From a virus: a DNA stretch of 25,506 nucleotides. Location: positions 1 through 25,506 of the IMG/VR virus record IMGVR_UViG_3300045257_000103. The stretch is one strand, 5' to 3'. This document shows, one piece after another, positions 4,905 through 10,623 of this stretch (position 1 is its first letter; every line of letters begins with the position of its first letter). Made by a program: the position numbers and the translations under genes. Under the pieces are notes generated by a model, which had not been told where the DNA came from, made no database searches, and worked only from the letters and a program-made list of their open reading frames with translations.

Positions 4905-4979
4905 GGGTCGCTAGCTCAATGGTAGAGCATCGGACTTTTAATCCGGTGGTTGTGGGTTCGAGTCCCACGCGACCCACCA
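4905..4979 (+). tRNA. tRNA-Lys (TTT), canonical
   Basis: Acceptor GGGTCGC/GCGACCC, A73, CCA. Anticodon stem TCGGA/TCCGG encloses CTTTTAA, anticodon TTT. Class I with normal D-arm (GCTCAATGGTAGAGC). Its acceptor and anticodon arms are almost identical to those of the class II gene at 4340. Confidence 0.94.
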
Positions 4980-4992
4980 AATTGACACGATC

Positions 4993-5247
4993 ATGAAAAC
5001 GAATCAACGGCGTAATACGCCCAAAAATCAAAGCTTTGACTATGGTTACGCCATGTTCCAAAGCAGGAACAACCATGGTCTGGGCTTCTCTGACCATGAT
5101 GGCGGTCGCCGTGGGAGTGCCAAGGATGTAAAGGAACAGAAGAAAATCCAATCTCGCAAGCGTCGCTTCAAACAAAAGCGTATAATGGTCATAGATATAG
5201 AGACAGACTTCGGAAACGGCGTCGGTCTCCTTTACCGGAGAATGTAA
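4993..5247 (+). CDS. basic hypothetical protein, 84 aa
   Basis: A small protein rich in Arg, Lys, Gln and Gly, with a strongly basic central part (KEQKKIQSRKRRFKQKR, about residues 47-63). Such composition suggests nucleic-acid binding, but no fold is recognised. The ATG at 4993 has only a poor ribosome-binding site (ACACGATC). The stop overlaps the next start as TAATG. Confidence 0.55.
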   Translation: MKTNQRRNTPKNQSFDYGYAMFQSRNNHGLGFSDHDGGRRGSAKDVKEQKKIQSRKRRFKQKRIMVIDIETDFGNGVGLLYRRM

Positions 5248-5444
5248 TGAATCGTAGAGAAGTCTATGAACAAGGCCAAGCGGCAAAACAGGAAGGTAAG
5301 CTTCGTGTTAGCCCCTACTCAAAGCTTGAGTTGAACGCTTTGTGGTACGGTGGCTACGATGGAGTCAACATTCATATCCTGAAAAGGGATAGCTTGGAAC
5401 GAGAAAAGCGAGATTTCGCAAGGATTGGGTTGAACAATGTTTAG
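5247..5444 (+). CDS. ribosome modulation factor-like protein
   Basis: The 65-residue protein has the spacing of ribosome modulation factor: VYEQGQAAKQEGK, then SPYSKLELNALWYGGYDG, matching the Gly-Ala-Gly helix and the PY...LN..W..G core. In bacteria RMF binds 70S ribosomes near the 16S 3' end and promotes inactive 100S dimers. The start overlaps the upstream stop (TAATG) and the end overlaps the next gene by 8 bases, so the three are likely translated together. A role in reprogramming host ribosomes would suit the surrounding translation genes, but this rests on short motif similarity only. Confidence 0.55.
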   Translation: MNRREVYEQGQAAKQEGKLRVSPYSKLELNALWYGGYDGVNIHILKRDSLEREKRDFARIGLNNV

Positions 5445-5625
5445 CATCACTTTCTGTCCGTATTGTGGTAAAAATGACGATACGGCACCCGAAACAACTG
5501 ACGATGACGGGAAACCACTGGATATCTTTGTGGCCGAAATCATCGATGGTGAAGATGATTGGCACGATCACGCATATAAGTGGTCATGTGGTCATTGTAG
5601 TAGATATTACTACGTGACAGAATAA
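5437..5625 (+). CDS. small zinc-ribbon protein
   Basis: Two Cys pairs, FCPYCGK (residues 6-12) and SCGHCSR (near residues 51-57), form a CxxC...CxxC zinc ribbon around an acidic linker (TTDDDGKPLD; DGEDDWHDHAY). At 62 residues it holds only that domain. It overlaps the preceding gene by 8 bases. Small zinc ribbons often bind nucleic acid or act as protein adaptors; no specific role is evident. Confidence 0.75.
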   Translation: MFSITFCPYCGKNDDTAPETTDDDGKPLDIFVAEIIDGEDDWHDHAYKWSCGHCSRYYYVTE

Positions 5626-5631
5626 ACAAAT

Positions 5632-5707
5632 GCTCTGTTCGTCTAGGGGTCTAGGACACTACGTTCTCAGCGTGGGAACACCGGTTCGAATCCGGTACGG
5701 AGTACCA
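5632..5707 (+). tRNA. tRNA-Glu (CTC)
   Basis: Acceptor GCTCTGT/ACGGAGT (G1-U72), A73, CCA. Anticodon stem CTACG/CGTGG encloses TTCTCAG, anticodon CTC. T-arm ACCGG-TTCGAAT-CCGGT is perfect. Confidence 0.9.
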
Positions 5708-5724
5708 AACGAAGAAGGTTGCAC

Positions 5725-5886
5725 ATGATACCGGAACGCTTCACTAAATCTGAAGAAATTCTTCTTGATTATTGGCACGGTCTTCTGAAAGACGCGTGGA
5801 ACAAAAAACAAGACGACATCAAGGTGCGACTCGGAGAAGACAATGAACACTATTTGCGATATGACACCCAAACATTCAAGAACTAA
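5725..5886 (+). CDS. small hypothetical protein, 53 aa
   Basis: The ATG at 5725 follows GAAGAAGG with good spacing and reads MIPERFTKSEEILLDYWHGL and onward to TAA at 5884. It is charged, probably helical, and without a recognised domain. Its 3' end overlaps the next gene by 44 bases in another frame. That gene's ribosome-binding site lies inside this one, suggesting coupling. Confidence 0.6.
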   Translation: MIPERFTKSEEILLDYWHGLLKDAWNKKQDDIKVRLGEDNEHYLRYDTQTFKN

Positions 5887-6073
5887 GGAACAGTTACGGG
5901 CATTGATCGAAATCTCTCTGGAAGATGTGAAAACAGCGACCAAGAAAGTCACCGCCTTCAAAATCTATTCTCGCGAAGAAGCCGTAGCCTTGGCCGCCAT
6001 CGCGAAAGAAGAACTGGAAAAGATTGGAAAGCTTTGGGATGAAGCGATAGCAAGGTGTGAAAAGCTGGAATAA
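5843..6073 (+). CDS. hypothetical helical protein, 76 aa
   Basis: A charged, all-helical small protein with likely coiled-coil character (EEAVALAAIAKEELEKIG). The ATG at 5843 has a CGGAGAAG ribosome-binding site inside the preceding gene; ATG 5861 is an alternative start. No function is recognised. It ends just before the tRNA-His unit. Confidence 0.65.
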   Translation: MNTICDMTPKHSRTKEQLRALIEISLEDVKTATKKVTAFKIYSREEAVALAAIAKEELEKIGKLWDEAIARCEKLE

Positions 6074-6092
6074 TAGAATGAGGATGTTCGGG

Positions 6093-6167
6093 GGTAGGTG
6101 TGGTGGAATTGGTAGACACGCCTGACTGTGAATCAGGTTTTTGCGAGTTCGAGTCTCGTCATCTACC
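6093..6167 (+). tRNA. tRNA-His (GTG), no encoded CCA, extended stem
   Basis: Acceptor GTAGGTG/CATCTAC with G-1 opposite C73, the His identity pair. Perfect anticodon stem CCTGA/TCAGG encloses CTGTGAA, anticodon GTG. After C73 the DNA reads CCCG, not CCA. The helix extends well past the acceptor: 6085-6100 pairs with 6160-6175 (16 bp including one G-U). The D-arm resembles Leu tRNAs (GGTGGAATTGGTAGAC). Confidence 0.85.
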
Positions 6168-6200
6168 CCCGAACAGCTTAGATAACATAGAGAACAAGGT

Positions 6201-6506
6201 ATGTCACTTGACCAATTCACCTTCGGTAAGTCCGCGTCATCCGTAAGACTGGCGGCGATGGTCTCTTTGGAGAAGCCGACCGTTCTTCGAGCCGTTCAAC
6301 AGCTTTTGACTCAAAGTAACCGCGTGAGTAAAGAAATCATGTCGGTTGGAACCCATACAAGTCGAGCGCACTTGATGCGTCTTCATCGAAGGGATGTCTT
6401 GGAAAGAGCTTTAGGAAATCCGGTCATCCCGGAACATATCAAAACCTATGTGGCCAATGTAGCTATCGGTCACATGAAAGAAGCAATGCGATACTCGACT
6501 GATTAA
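6201..6506 (+). CDS. hypothetical protein, 101 aa
   Basis: A basic, helix-rich protein with no recognised domain. The segments MVSLEKPTVLRAVQQLLTQ and SRAHLMRLHRRDVLERAL could be helices of a small DNA- or RNA-binding fold, but no helix-turn-helix is convincing. ATG 6201 follows GAACAAGGT. It lies between tRNA-His and tRNA-Leu. Confidence 0.68.
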   Translation: MSLDQFTFGKSASSVRLAAMVSLEKPTVLRAVQQLLTQSNRVSKEIMSVGTHTSRAHLMRLHRRDVLERALGNPVIPEHIKTYVANVAIGHMKEAMRYSTD

Positions 6507-6546
6507 CGTCGATGGACAGTCATCGAGGATTGCTGTAGAATATTTT

Positions 6547-6623
6547 GCCCTCGTGATGAAATTGGTAGCCATACTACATTCAGATTGTAGGTTCTGGGAG
6601 TTCGACTCTCCCCGAGGGCACCA
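6547..6623 (+). tRNA. tRNA-Leu (CAG) with class I variable loop
   Basis: Acceptor GCCCTCG/CGAGGGC, A73, CCA. Perfect anticodon stem CTACA/TGTAG encloses TTCAGAT, anticodon CAG. The variable loop is only five bases (GTTCT), whereas bacterial Leu tRNAs are class II with a long arm. T-arm GGGAG-TTCGACT-CTCCC is perfect. Confidence 0.85.
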
Positions 6624-6642
6624 CTCAATTAAGGATTCGATC

Positions 6643-7128
6643 ATGTTAAAACATTGCCCGGATTGTAACAAGTTTGCGATCTTTCAATCGCTCCACACCT
6701 GTCCACCTGTCAAGAAATCTATTGAATACGTTCCACCATCGATAAAGGATATCGCTGAGGCCAGTCCGGTAGCTGCAAGGCGTCCAAGTCCATTGTACCG
6801 TGGTGGCTCCATACGAGCCGCACAGGAAGCACAGAGCCGTCGTTTGTCACGCGGCTATGGCAGTCCCAGCTACGCCCCAGCGGCTTCTACGGTGGTCGTA
6901 CAGGATTCCTCCGGCGACATCATCGACACTGCTATCGATTTGATGATTCTAGAGTCGGTACTGGAATCGTCAGGTTCGAATTTGTCACCTGATACATCGT
7001 CCTACAGTTCTTCAAGCGATTCGTCTTACGACTCAAGCAGCGATTCCTCATCGTGCGACAGTTCATCGTCATCCGATTCATCGAGTAGCAGTTGTGATTC
7101 TGGATCATCCAGCAGCGATTATTGGTGA
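6643..7128 (+). CDS. zinc-knuckle protein with Ser/Asp-rich tail
   Basis: The 161-residue protein starts with a possible zinc site (CPDCNKF, residues 5-11, and TC near 24), continues through an Arg/Ser-rich linker, and has a hydrophobic segment (DIIDTAIDLMILESVLES, about 96-113). It ends in roughly 45 residues almost entirely Ser, Asp, Tyr and Cys. The tail is low-complexity and strongly acidic. The ATG at 6643 follows AAGGATTCG. Many phages have similar small proteins with repetitive acidic tails; function is unknown. Repeat-length variation is likely. Confidence 0.7.
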   Translation: MLKHCPDCNKFAIFQSLHTCPPVKKSIEYVPPSIKDIAEASPVAARRPSPLYRGGSIRAAQEAQSRRLSRGYGSPSYAPAASTVVVQDSSGDIIDTAIDLMILESVLESSGSNLSPDTSSYSSSSDSSYDSSSDSSSCDSSSSSDSSSSSCDSGSSSSDYW

Positions 7129-7132
7129 GACT

Positions 7133-7387
7133 ATGACCACGATCAAAGAAATGGTGAAGGATGGGAAAACGGTAAAGTTCAGTCATTATCGTCACAACCA
7201 ACTCTGGTACAAAACAGACTGCGGTTTTCAATTCGCCGTCCCTGTCTCCGATATTGGAGATGCCAGCTTCCACGCCGAAGAGCGTGCCATCACGCTGATG
7301 CGATATATTCGCAAGCAGATGGACGTGAACAAGGAAGGGTTGGCAGATTCTTCGTTAGACTCTTTTGCAGAAACAACGCAGCCGTAG
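7133..7387 (+). CDS. hypothetical phage protein, 84 aa
   Basis: The protein (MTTIKEMVKDGKTVKFSHYR, then LWYKTDCGFQFAVPVSD and a helix ERAITLMRYIRKQM) resembles a widespread short phage family of unknown function. It is probably a small alpha/beta fold. The start at 7133 has GGTGAG and lies 4 bases after the preceding stop. The last 10 bases, including the stop codon, overlap the start of tRNA-Phe. Confidence 0.75.
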   Translation: MTTIKEMVKDGKTVKFSHYRHNQLWYKTDCGFQFAVPVSDIGDASFHAEERAITLMRYIRKQMDVNKEGLADSSLDSFAETTQP

Positions 7388-7453
7388 CTCAGATGGTAGA
7401 GCAGTGGACTGAAAATCCGCGTGTCGTCAGTTCGATTCTGACCGGTTGTACCA
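7378..7453 (+). tRNA. tRNA-Phe (GAA), canonical
   Basis: Acceptor GCAGCCG/CGGTTGT with G-U pairs, A73, CCA. Anticodon stem GTGGA/TCCGC encloses CTGAAAA, anticodon GAA. D-stem GCTC/GAGC. It overlaps the stop codon of the preceding gene. Confidence 0.92.
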
Positions 7454-7459
7454 AACAAT

Positions 7460-7538
7460 GCCCCTGTACGCAAATTGGCAAAGCGGCTCGCCTCAAAAGT
7501 GAGTGATAGTGTGAGTTCGAGTCTCACGAGGGGCACCA
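7460..7538 (+). tRNA. tRNA-Leu (CAA) with class I variable loop
   Basis: Acceptor GCCCCTG/GAGGGGC (inner pair mismatched), A73, CCA. Anticodon stem CTCGC/GTGAG encloses CTCAAAA, anticodon CAA. The variable loop is seven bases, not the long arm expected of Leu. The ACAAT leader abuts the 5' end. Confidence 0.84.
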
Positions 7539-7553
7539 ACGAGGGTATGATTC

Positions 7554-7802
7554 ATGGGTGATATAATCTATCTGGTAACGTTACTCACGTTATTATCTAT
7601 CCAATCGCTAATCATCAAGCGAATCAACCCGACTCGCGGGATGACGATTCTCTGGTTGGTCATAGCATTCATCCCTGTGTTCAATACCGTCTTTTTGATT
7701 TTCGTCTTGATTTACCTTCTGGCCGATTTCTTGAACGGTAAACGCCGAAGTATTCAGCAATGGCTGGACACTCCTACGGTGAACCGGGTCAAAAAGGAAT
7801 AA
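7554..7802 (+). CDS. small membrane protein, 82 aa
   Basis: Two hydrophobic segments are evident: residues 3-22 (DIIYLVTLLTLLSIQSLIIK) and about 31-58 (ILWLVIAFIPVFNTVFLIFV and on), followed by a basic tail. An inner-membrane location is likely. ATG 7554 follows GAGGGTATG. Function is unknown; phage two-span proteins near the host membrane can serve in lysis control or superinfection exclusion, but nothing specific points there. Confidence 0.72.
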   Translation: MGDIIYLVTLLTLLSIQSLIIKRINPTRGMTILWLVIAFIPVFNTVFLIFVLIYLLADFLNGKRRSIQQWLDTPTVNRVKKE

Positions 7803-7805
7803 ATA
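7798..7805 (+). promoter_or_regulatory. late-promoter-like motif
   Basis: AATAAATA differs from TATAAATA at one position. It overlaps the stop of the membrane-protein gene and precedes tRNA-Arg(TCG) by about 40 bases. Confidence 0.3.
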
Positions 7806-7844
7806 CAAGATGTATGTACAATCAAAACATAATACGATACAATG

Positions 7845-7918
7845 CCCCTGTAGCTCAATGGACGAGCGCCAGAATTCGACTCTGGAGGATGCAGGTTCGA
7901 GTCCTGTTAGGGGTTCCA
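7845..7918 (+). tRNA. tRNA-Arg (TCG)
   Basis: Acceptor GCCCCTG/TAGGGGT with T73 and CCA. Anticodon stem CCAGA/TCTGG encloses ATTCGAC, anticodon TCG. The ACAAT leader abuts the 5' end. Confidence 0.9.
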
Positions 7919-7924
7919 AATAAC

Positions 7925-8001
7925 ACGGTTGTAGCTCAATTGGATGTAGCACTAGCTTGCGAAGCTAGAGGATGTGAGTTCGAGTCTCACCAATCGTACC
8001 A
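7925..8001 (+). tRNA. tRNA-Arg (GCG)
   Basis: Acceptor ACGGTTG/CAATCGT, A73, CCA. Perfect anticodon stem CTAGC/GCTAG encloses TTGCGAA, anticodon GCG. With TCG and ACG genes this covers CGN codons heavily. Confidence 0.91.
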
Positions 8002-8009
8002 CTTACGCC

Positions 8010-8084
8010 CGGACTATAGCTCAGTGGCAGAGCAATTGGCTGATAACCGATAGGTCGATGGTTCAAATCCATCTAGTCCGACCA
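8010..8084 (+). tRNA. tRNA-Ile (GAT)
   Basis: Perfect acceptor CGGACTA/TAGTCCG, A73, CCA. Anticodon stem ATTGG/CCGAT encloses CTGATAA, anticodon GAT. Class I. A class II Ile(GAT) lies at 15904. Confidence 0.92.
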
Positions 8085-8101
8085 ACATAAAGAGAAAATT
8101 T

Positions 8102-8419
8102 ATGGACAGCACCCTTCGGGAAAAATTCCTCACCAAGACAGAAGATTCTGGGCGTTTCATCGTAACCTCAGTCCGCACCGGACGCGAATATGCGGTTGAA
8201 CCTATCCTTGGCAATCGCGTCAAGTGGGGCGACCTCGACCCAGCCACCAAGAAGCTTCAGGGCAATTACGGCCAGAAGTACAAGGGTGGTGTGGAACCGG
8301 GTGAGTCCATGGTCACCAAAGAGAACTTTGCAAAGGTTCATGACCTTGAACCCGGCATCAGTCCTCATGCTTACATCGAACAACTCGATGCACAATATCC
8401 AGACAAAACCCCACAGTGA
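8102..8419 (+). CDS. hypothetical phage protein, 105 aa
   Basis: The protein opens with a strand-rich stretch (SGRFIVTSVRTGREYAVEPI) followed by KWGDLDPATKKLQGNYG and a helix near the end (SPHAYIEQLDAQYP). I recognise the pattern only from uncharacterised proteins of large phages. ATG 8102 follows AAAGAGAAAAT, 17 bases after the tRNA-Ile CCA. The stop codon lies in the loop of an intrinsic terminator, so this is the last gene of the first block. Confidence 0.78.
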   Translation: MDSTLREKFLTKTEDSGRFIVTSVRTGREYAVEPILGNRVKWGDLDPATKKLQGNYGQKYKGGVEPGESMVTKENFAKVHDLEPGISPHAYIEQLDAQYPDKTPQ

Positions 8420-8432
8420 TGTGGGGTTTTTT
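8409..8432 (+). terminator. intrinsic terminator
   Basis: CCCCACA-GTGA-TGTGGGG is a 7-bp perfect hairpin followed by TTTTTT. It overlaps the stop codon of the preceding gene. Confidence 0.88.
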
Positions 8433-8433
8433 A

Positions 8434-8462
8434 TTGACTTCGATTTCTCACAATGATATGCT
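8434..8462 (+). promoter_or_regulatory. sigma70-like promoter
   Basis: TTGACT, 17 bases, TATGCT, starting directly after the terminator and about 25 bases before the next ATG. Confidence 0.65.
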
Positions 8463-8486
8463 CAATACCATTGTCCGGAGAAATAC

Positions 8487-8795
8487 ATGATCACAGTCAA
8501 TCGTAAGAAATTCGTCGTGGATGAAGCCACATTTCAGCCGAAACTTTTGGCAAATGTCTCGTTAGAGCTATCCTTGGAAACACTCTTGGATGCTGCCTCC
8601 TTGGGAACTCGTGACGCATTACACGCCAAGATTGGTGCCGATTTACTGGATAAGATTCAGTTGGCATATTCTACAACTGAACAAATGGAAGAAATTCGGC
8701 ATATTCACGAAGACGGCTTTACCGAAGCGGATTTGATCGCTGACGGCTTCCAGCCGGTCACCGACTACCGCCAACTATGGTACCGTCTTAAGTAA
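8487..8795 (+). CDS. hypothetical protein, 102 aa
   Basis: A soluble 102-residue protein. It starts with MITVNRKKFVVDEATFQ, a beta strand resembling phage 'ITVN' openings, then a long helical region (LETLLDAASLGTRDALHAKI) and an acidic C-terminal third. No family is recognised. The ATG has a CCGGAGAAATAC ribosome-binding site. It opens an early-promoter unit and its stop overlaps the next start (TAATG). Confidence 0.75.
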   Translation: MITVNRKKFVVDEATFQPKLLANVSLELSLETLLDAASLGTRDALHAKIGADLLDKIQLAYSTTEQMEEIRHIHEDGFTEADLIADGFQPVTDYRQLWYRLK

Positions 8796-9316
8796 TGATG
8801 AAAATCGCCGTCAGGCCCGTGTACGCGGGTGTCACCGGTTTACCAGCAGCCGGTGAACCGGGAGCCTTTGGTGCTGTCAGGAAGCATGACATCCACACAG
8901 GCGTCGATATCTACTGTGACCCTTGGGCGACAGTAAGGACGGTCGAAGAAGGCACTGTAGTGGCCGTGGAAGCGTTTACCGGCAAGATAGCCGACTCCCC
9001 ATGGTGGAATGATACGTGGGCCGTCCTAATCGAAGGGGCGAGCGGCGTCATATGTTATGGCGAAATCAGTCCTAATGCCGATTTCAAACCCGGTACCACC
9101 TTACCATGGGGGTTCATCGTGGGAAACGTTCTCACCGTTCTCAAGGAAGACAAGGGTGTCACCCCGACTTCCATGCTCCATTTCGAACTGTATCGCCATG
9201 GAACCAAGAAAACGGTTTGGTGGCACCATGGCGAAGAGAAACCTGAAGAACTGCTAGACCCTACCGAACTTCTACAATCCATTTACGGTTCAGAAAACAC
9301 GTTGATAAGGAACTAA
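8795..9316 (+). CDS. M23-like peptidase fold, probably altered
   Basis: Resembles the lysostaphin/M23 zinc metallopeptidase fold, which cleaves peptidoglycan peptide bridges. HTGVDIYC gives the HxxxD zinc motif (H34, D38). Strands with GTVVAVEA and CYGEI follow, and MLHFELY supplies the distal His (H129). The usual HxH motif at that point reads M-L-H, so the first His of the pair is Met127. That could impair catalysis or mark a specialised subfamily. No signal peptide is seen, so it would act from the cytoplasm through a holin or on other substrates. It follows the upstream gene with a 1-base overlap and is followed closely by the phosphoesterase. Confidence 0.72.
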   Translation: MMKIAVRPVYAGVTGLPAAGEPGAFGAVRKHDIHTGVDIYCDPWATVRTVEEGTVVAVEAFTGKIADSPWWNDTWAVLIEGASGVICYGEISPNADFKPGTTLPWGFIVGNVLTVLKEDKGVTPTSMLHFELYRHGTKKTVWWHHGEEKPEELLDPTELLQSIYGSENTLIRN

Positions 9317-9317
9317 C

Positions 9318-9962
9318 TTGAGGCTCGTAGCGACCAGTGACACACATCACGTTGTAGACATCTCCAGAATTCCGGACGGTGATGTATTCGTTCATGCCGG
9401 AGACTTGATGCGAACAGGTTATCCTGACGATTGGAAACGTCAGTTGGAATGGTTAGCGGCCCTTCCCCACAAGGTCAAGCTGTATGTGCCGGGAAACCAC
9501 GATTTCCATCTTCAGGTCTATCCGGGGCCTGCCCTGCAAGAGATGCGTAACATTGGAGTGACAGTTGTCGGCTTGCCCGGTAACGATCACTATGCCGCGT
9601 ACACACTTCCCAACGCCATGTCGTTACTTGGGCTTCCATACGTGGTGAACCTGCCACGTTGGGCGTTCAACATCGAAGAAGAAAAGCTGGAAGCGATTCT
9701 CAAACGTATTCAGTACCATCACATCATCGTGAGCCACGCCCCGCCCATGAACTGTCTGGACGAAATCAAGGGCAAGCATGTCGGTATCAGTGCATACTGG
9801 GAACATGCCTTACAAAGGAAACCGAAACATTGGATTTTCGGTCATATTCATGAAGGGTACGGAACCCTTAACAGTGACTATCTAGGAATGCAATTCCATA
9901 ACGTCGCAATGTGCAATCGCGCATATGAACACGTTAACGCTCCATTGGTGTTGGATTTGTAA
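9318..9962 (+). CDS. calcineurin-like metallophosphoesterase
   Basis: A binuclear-metal phosphoesterase. The motifs occur in order: SDTHH (residues 7-11, DxH), HAGDLM (27-32, GD), PGNHDF (GNHD, near 58-63), VSHAPP (His), and GHIHEGYG (GHxH). All core ligands are present, so it should be active. Overall it resembles MPPED-type single-domain enzymes hydrolysing phosphodiesters or nucleotides. The start is a TTG at 9318, one base after the upstream TAA; no better ATG is available. The substrate is not evident. Confidence 0.85.
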   Translation: MRLVATSDTHHVVDISRIPDGDVFVHAGDLMRTGYPDDWKRQLEWLAALPHKVKLYVPGNHDFHLQVYPGPALQEMRNIGVTVVGLPGNDHYAAYTLPNAMSLLGLPYVVNLPRWAFNIEEEKLEAILKRIQYHHIIVSHAPPMNCLDEIKGKHVGISAYWEHALQRKPKHWIFGHIHEGYGTLNSDYLGMQFHNVAMCNRAYEHVNAPLVLDL

Positions 9963-9968
9963 TTTGGG

Positions 9969-9976
9969 GATAAATA
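9969..9976 (+). promoter_or_regulatory. late-promoter-like motif
   Basis: GATAAATA, one mismatch from TATAAATA, 24 bases before the next ATG and 13 bases before its AAAGGAG ribosome-binding site. Confidence 0.45.
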
Positions 9977-10000
9977 GTAATAACTCAAAGGAGAATTACT

Positions 10001-10180
10001 ATGTTCCATGATATCTGTTATTTGGCCGTTGGTGCGTTGATCGGATGGCATGTTCCAAAGCCTAATTGGGCTGCTTTGTTCGCCAAAGTAAAGGCTTGGT
10101 TCGTGAAGGAAGTTCCTGTAGTCGTTGCAGATGTAACCAATCCACCAGTACCACCAGCAACAACCCCACCAGCAGTATAA
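10001..10180 (+). CDS. small protein with hydrophobic N-terminus and Pro-rich tail
   Basis: A 59-residue protein reading MFHDICYLAVGALIGWHVPK, then NWAALFAKVKAWFVKE and a tail of Pro, Ala, Thr and Val. The N-terminus could be a single membrane anchor, with the amphipathic helix and Pro-rich tail exposed. It has a strong AAAGGAG ribosome-binding site and a late-promoter-like motif, and ends before an intrinsic terminator, so it is a single-gene late unit. Function is unknown. Confidence 0.72.
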   Translation: MFHDICYLAVGALIGWHVPKPNWAALFAKVKAWFVKEVPVVVADVTNPPVPPATTPPAV

Positions 10181-10188
10181 AACAAACA

Positions 10189-10218
10189 CCCGCATTCTAT
10201 CAAGGATGCGGGTTTTTT
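10189..10218 (+). terminator. intrinsic terminator
   Basis: CCCGCAT pairs with ATGCGGG around a 10-nt loop, followed by TTTTTT. Confidence 0.88.
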
Positions 10219-10219
10219 G

Positions 10220-10248
10220 TTGACGCAATGTGGTGATCGGTGTATCCT
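10220..10248 (+). promoter_or_regulatory. sigma70-like promoter
   Basis: TTGACG, 17 bases, TATCCT, directly after the terminator; the next ATG lies 27 bases downstream. Confidence 0.65.
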
Positions 10249-10274
10249 TGTTCTCCCATCCTCGGAGAACACAA

Positions 10275-10619
10275 ATGGATATCAAACAAACCCTCACTGA
10301 TCAGTTGGCTGGTGCCTCTGAAGCCCTCAAAGAAAGAGTCGTCCAGATTCAGTTCGAGAAGGAACTGGAAAAACGTGCGGCAGCCGTGATCGCAGGGCTT
10401 GCGAATCTGGATACACTGAACAAGAATCTCAAGCAACTTACCGACAAGCCAGATGTCAAGAATTTTGACGTTAATGGTACAAAGGTGATCGAAGCGTATT
10501 CTGAAGCTGCGGTCAAATCGATCAAGCAAGCCAAGGAGGCCGTTGACAAGCAACAACTCGCCTTGGCGGATGCTCTGGAACGGAACGATTTCAAGAAATT
10601 GTTCGAATCGCAGAATTAA
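10275..10619 (+). CDS. hypothetical coiled-coil protein, 114 aa
   Basis: An almost fully helical, charged protein with likely coiled coils at residues 10-45 (EALKERVVQIQFEKELEKR) and 68-105 (EAAVKSIKQAKEAVDKQQL). The start at 10275 has a CGGAGAACACAA ribosome-binding site; an upstream in-frame ATG at 10230 would lie inside the promoter and is rejected. It ends 4 bases before the capsid-like gene. That suggests a partner of it, for example an assembly or scaffolding factor, but this is inference from position. Confidence 0.7.
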   Translation: MDIKQTLTDQLAGASEALKERVVQIQFEKELEKRAAAVIAGLANLDTLNKNLKQLTDKPDVKNFDVNGTKVIEAYSEAAVKSIKQAKEAVDKQQLALADALERNDFKKLFESQN

Positions 10620-10623
10620 CTAA

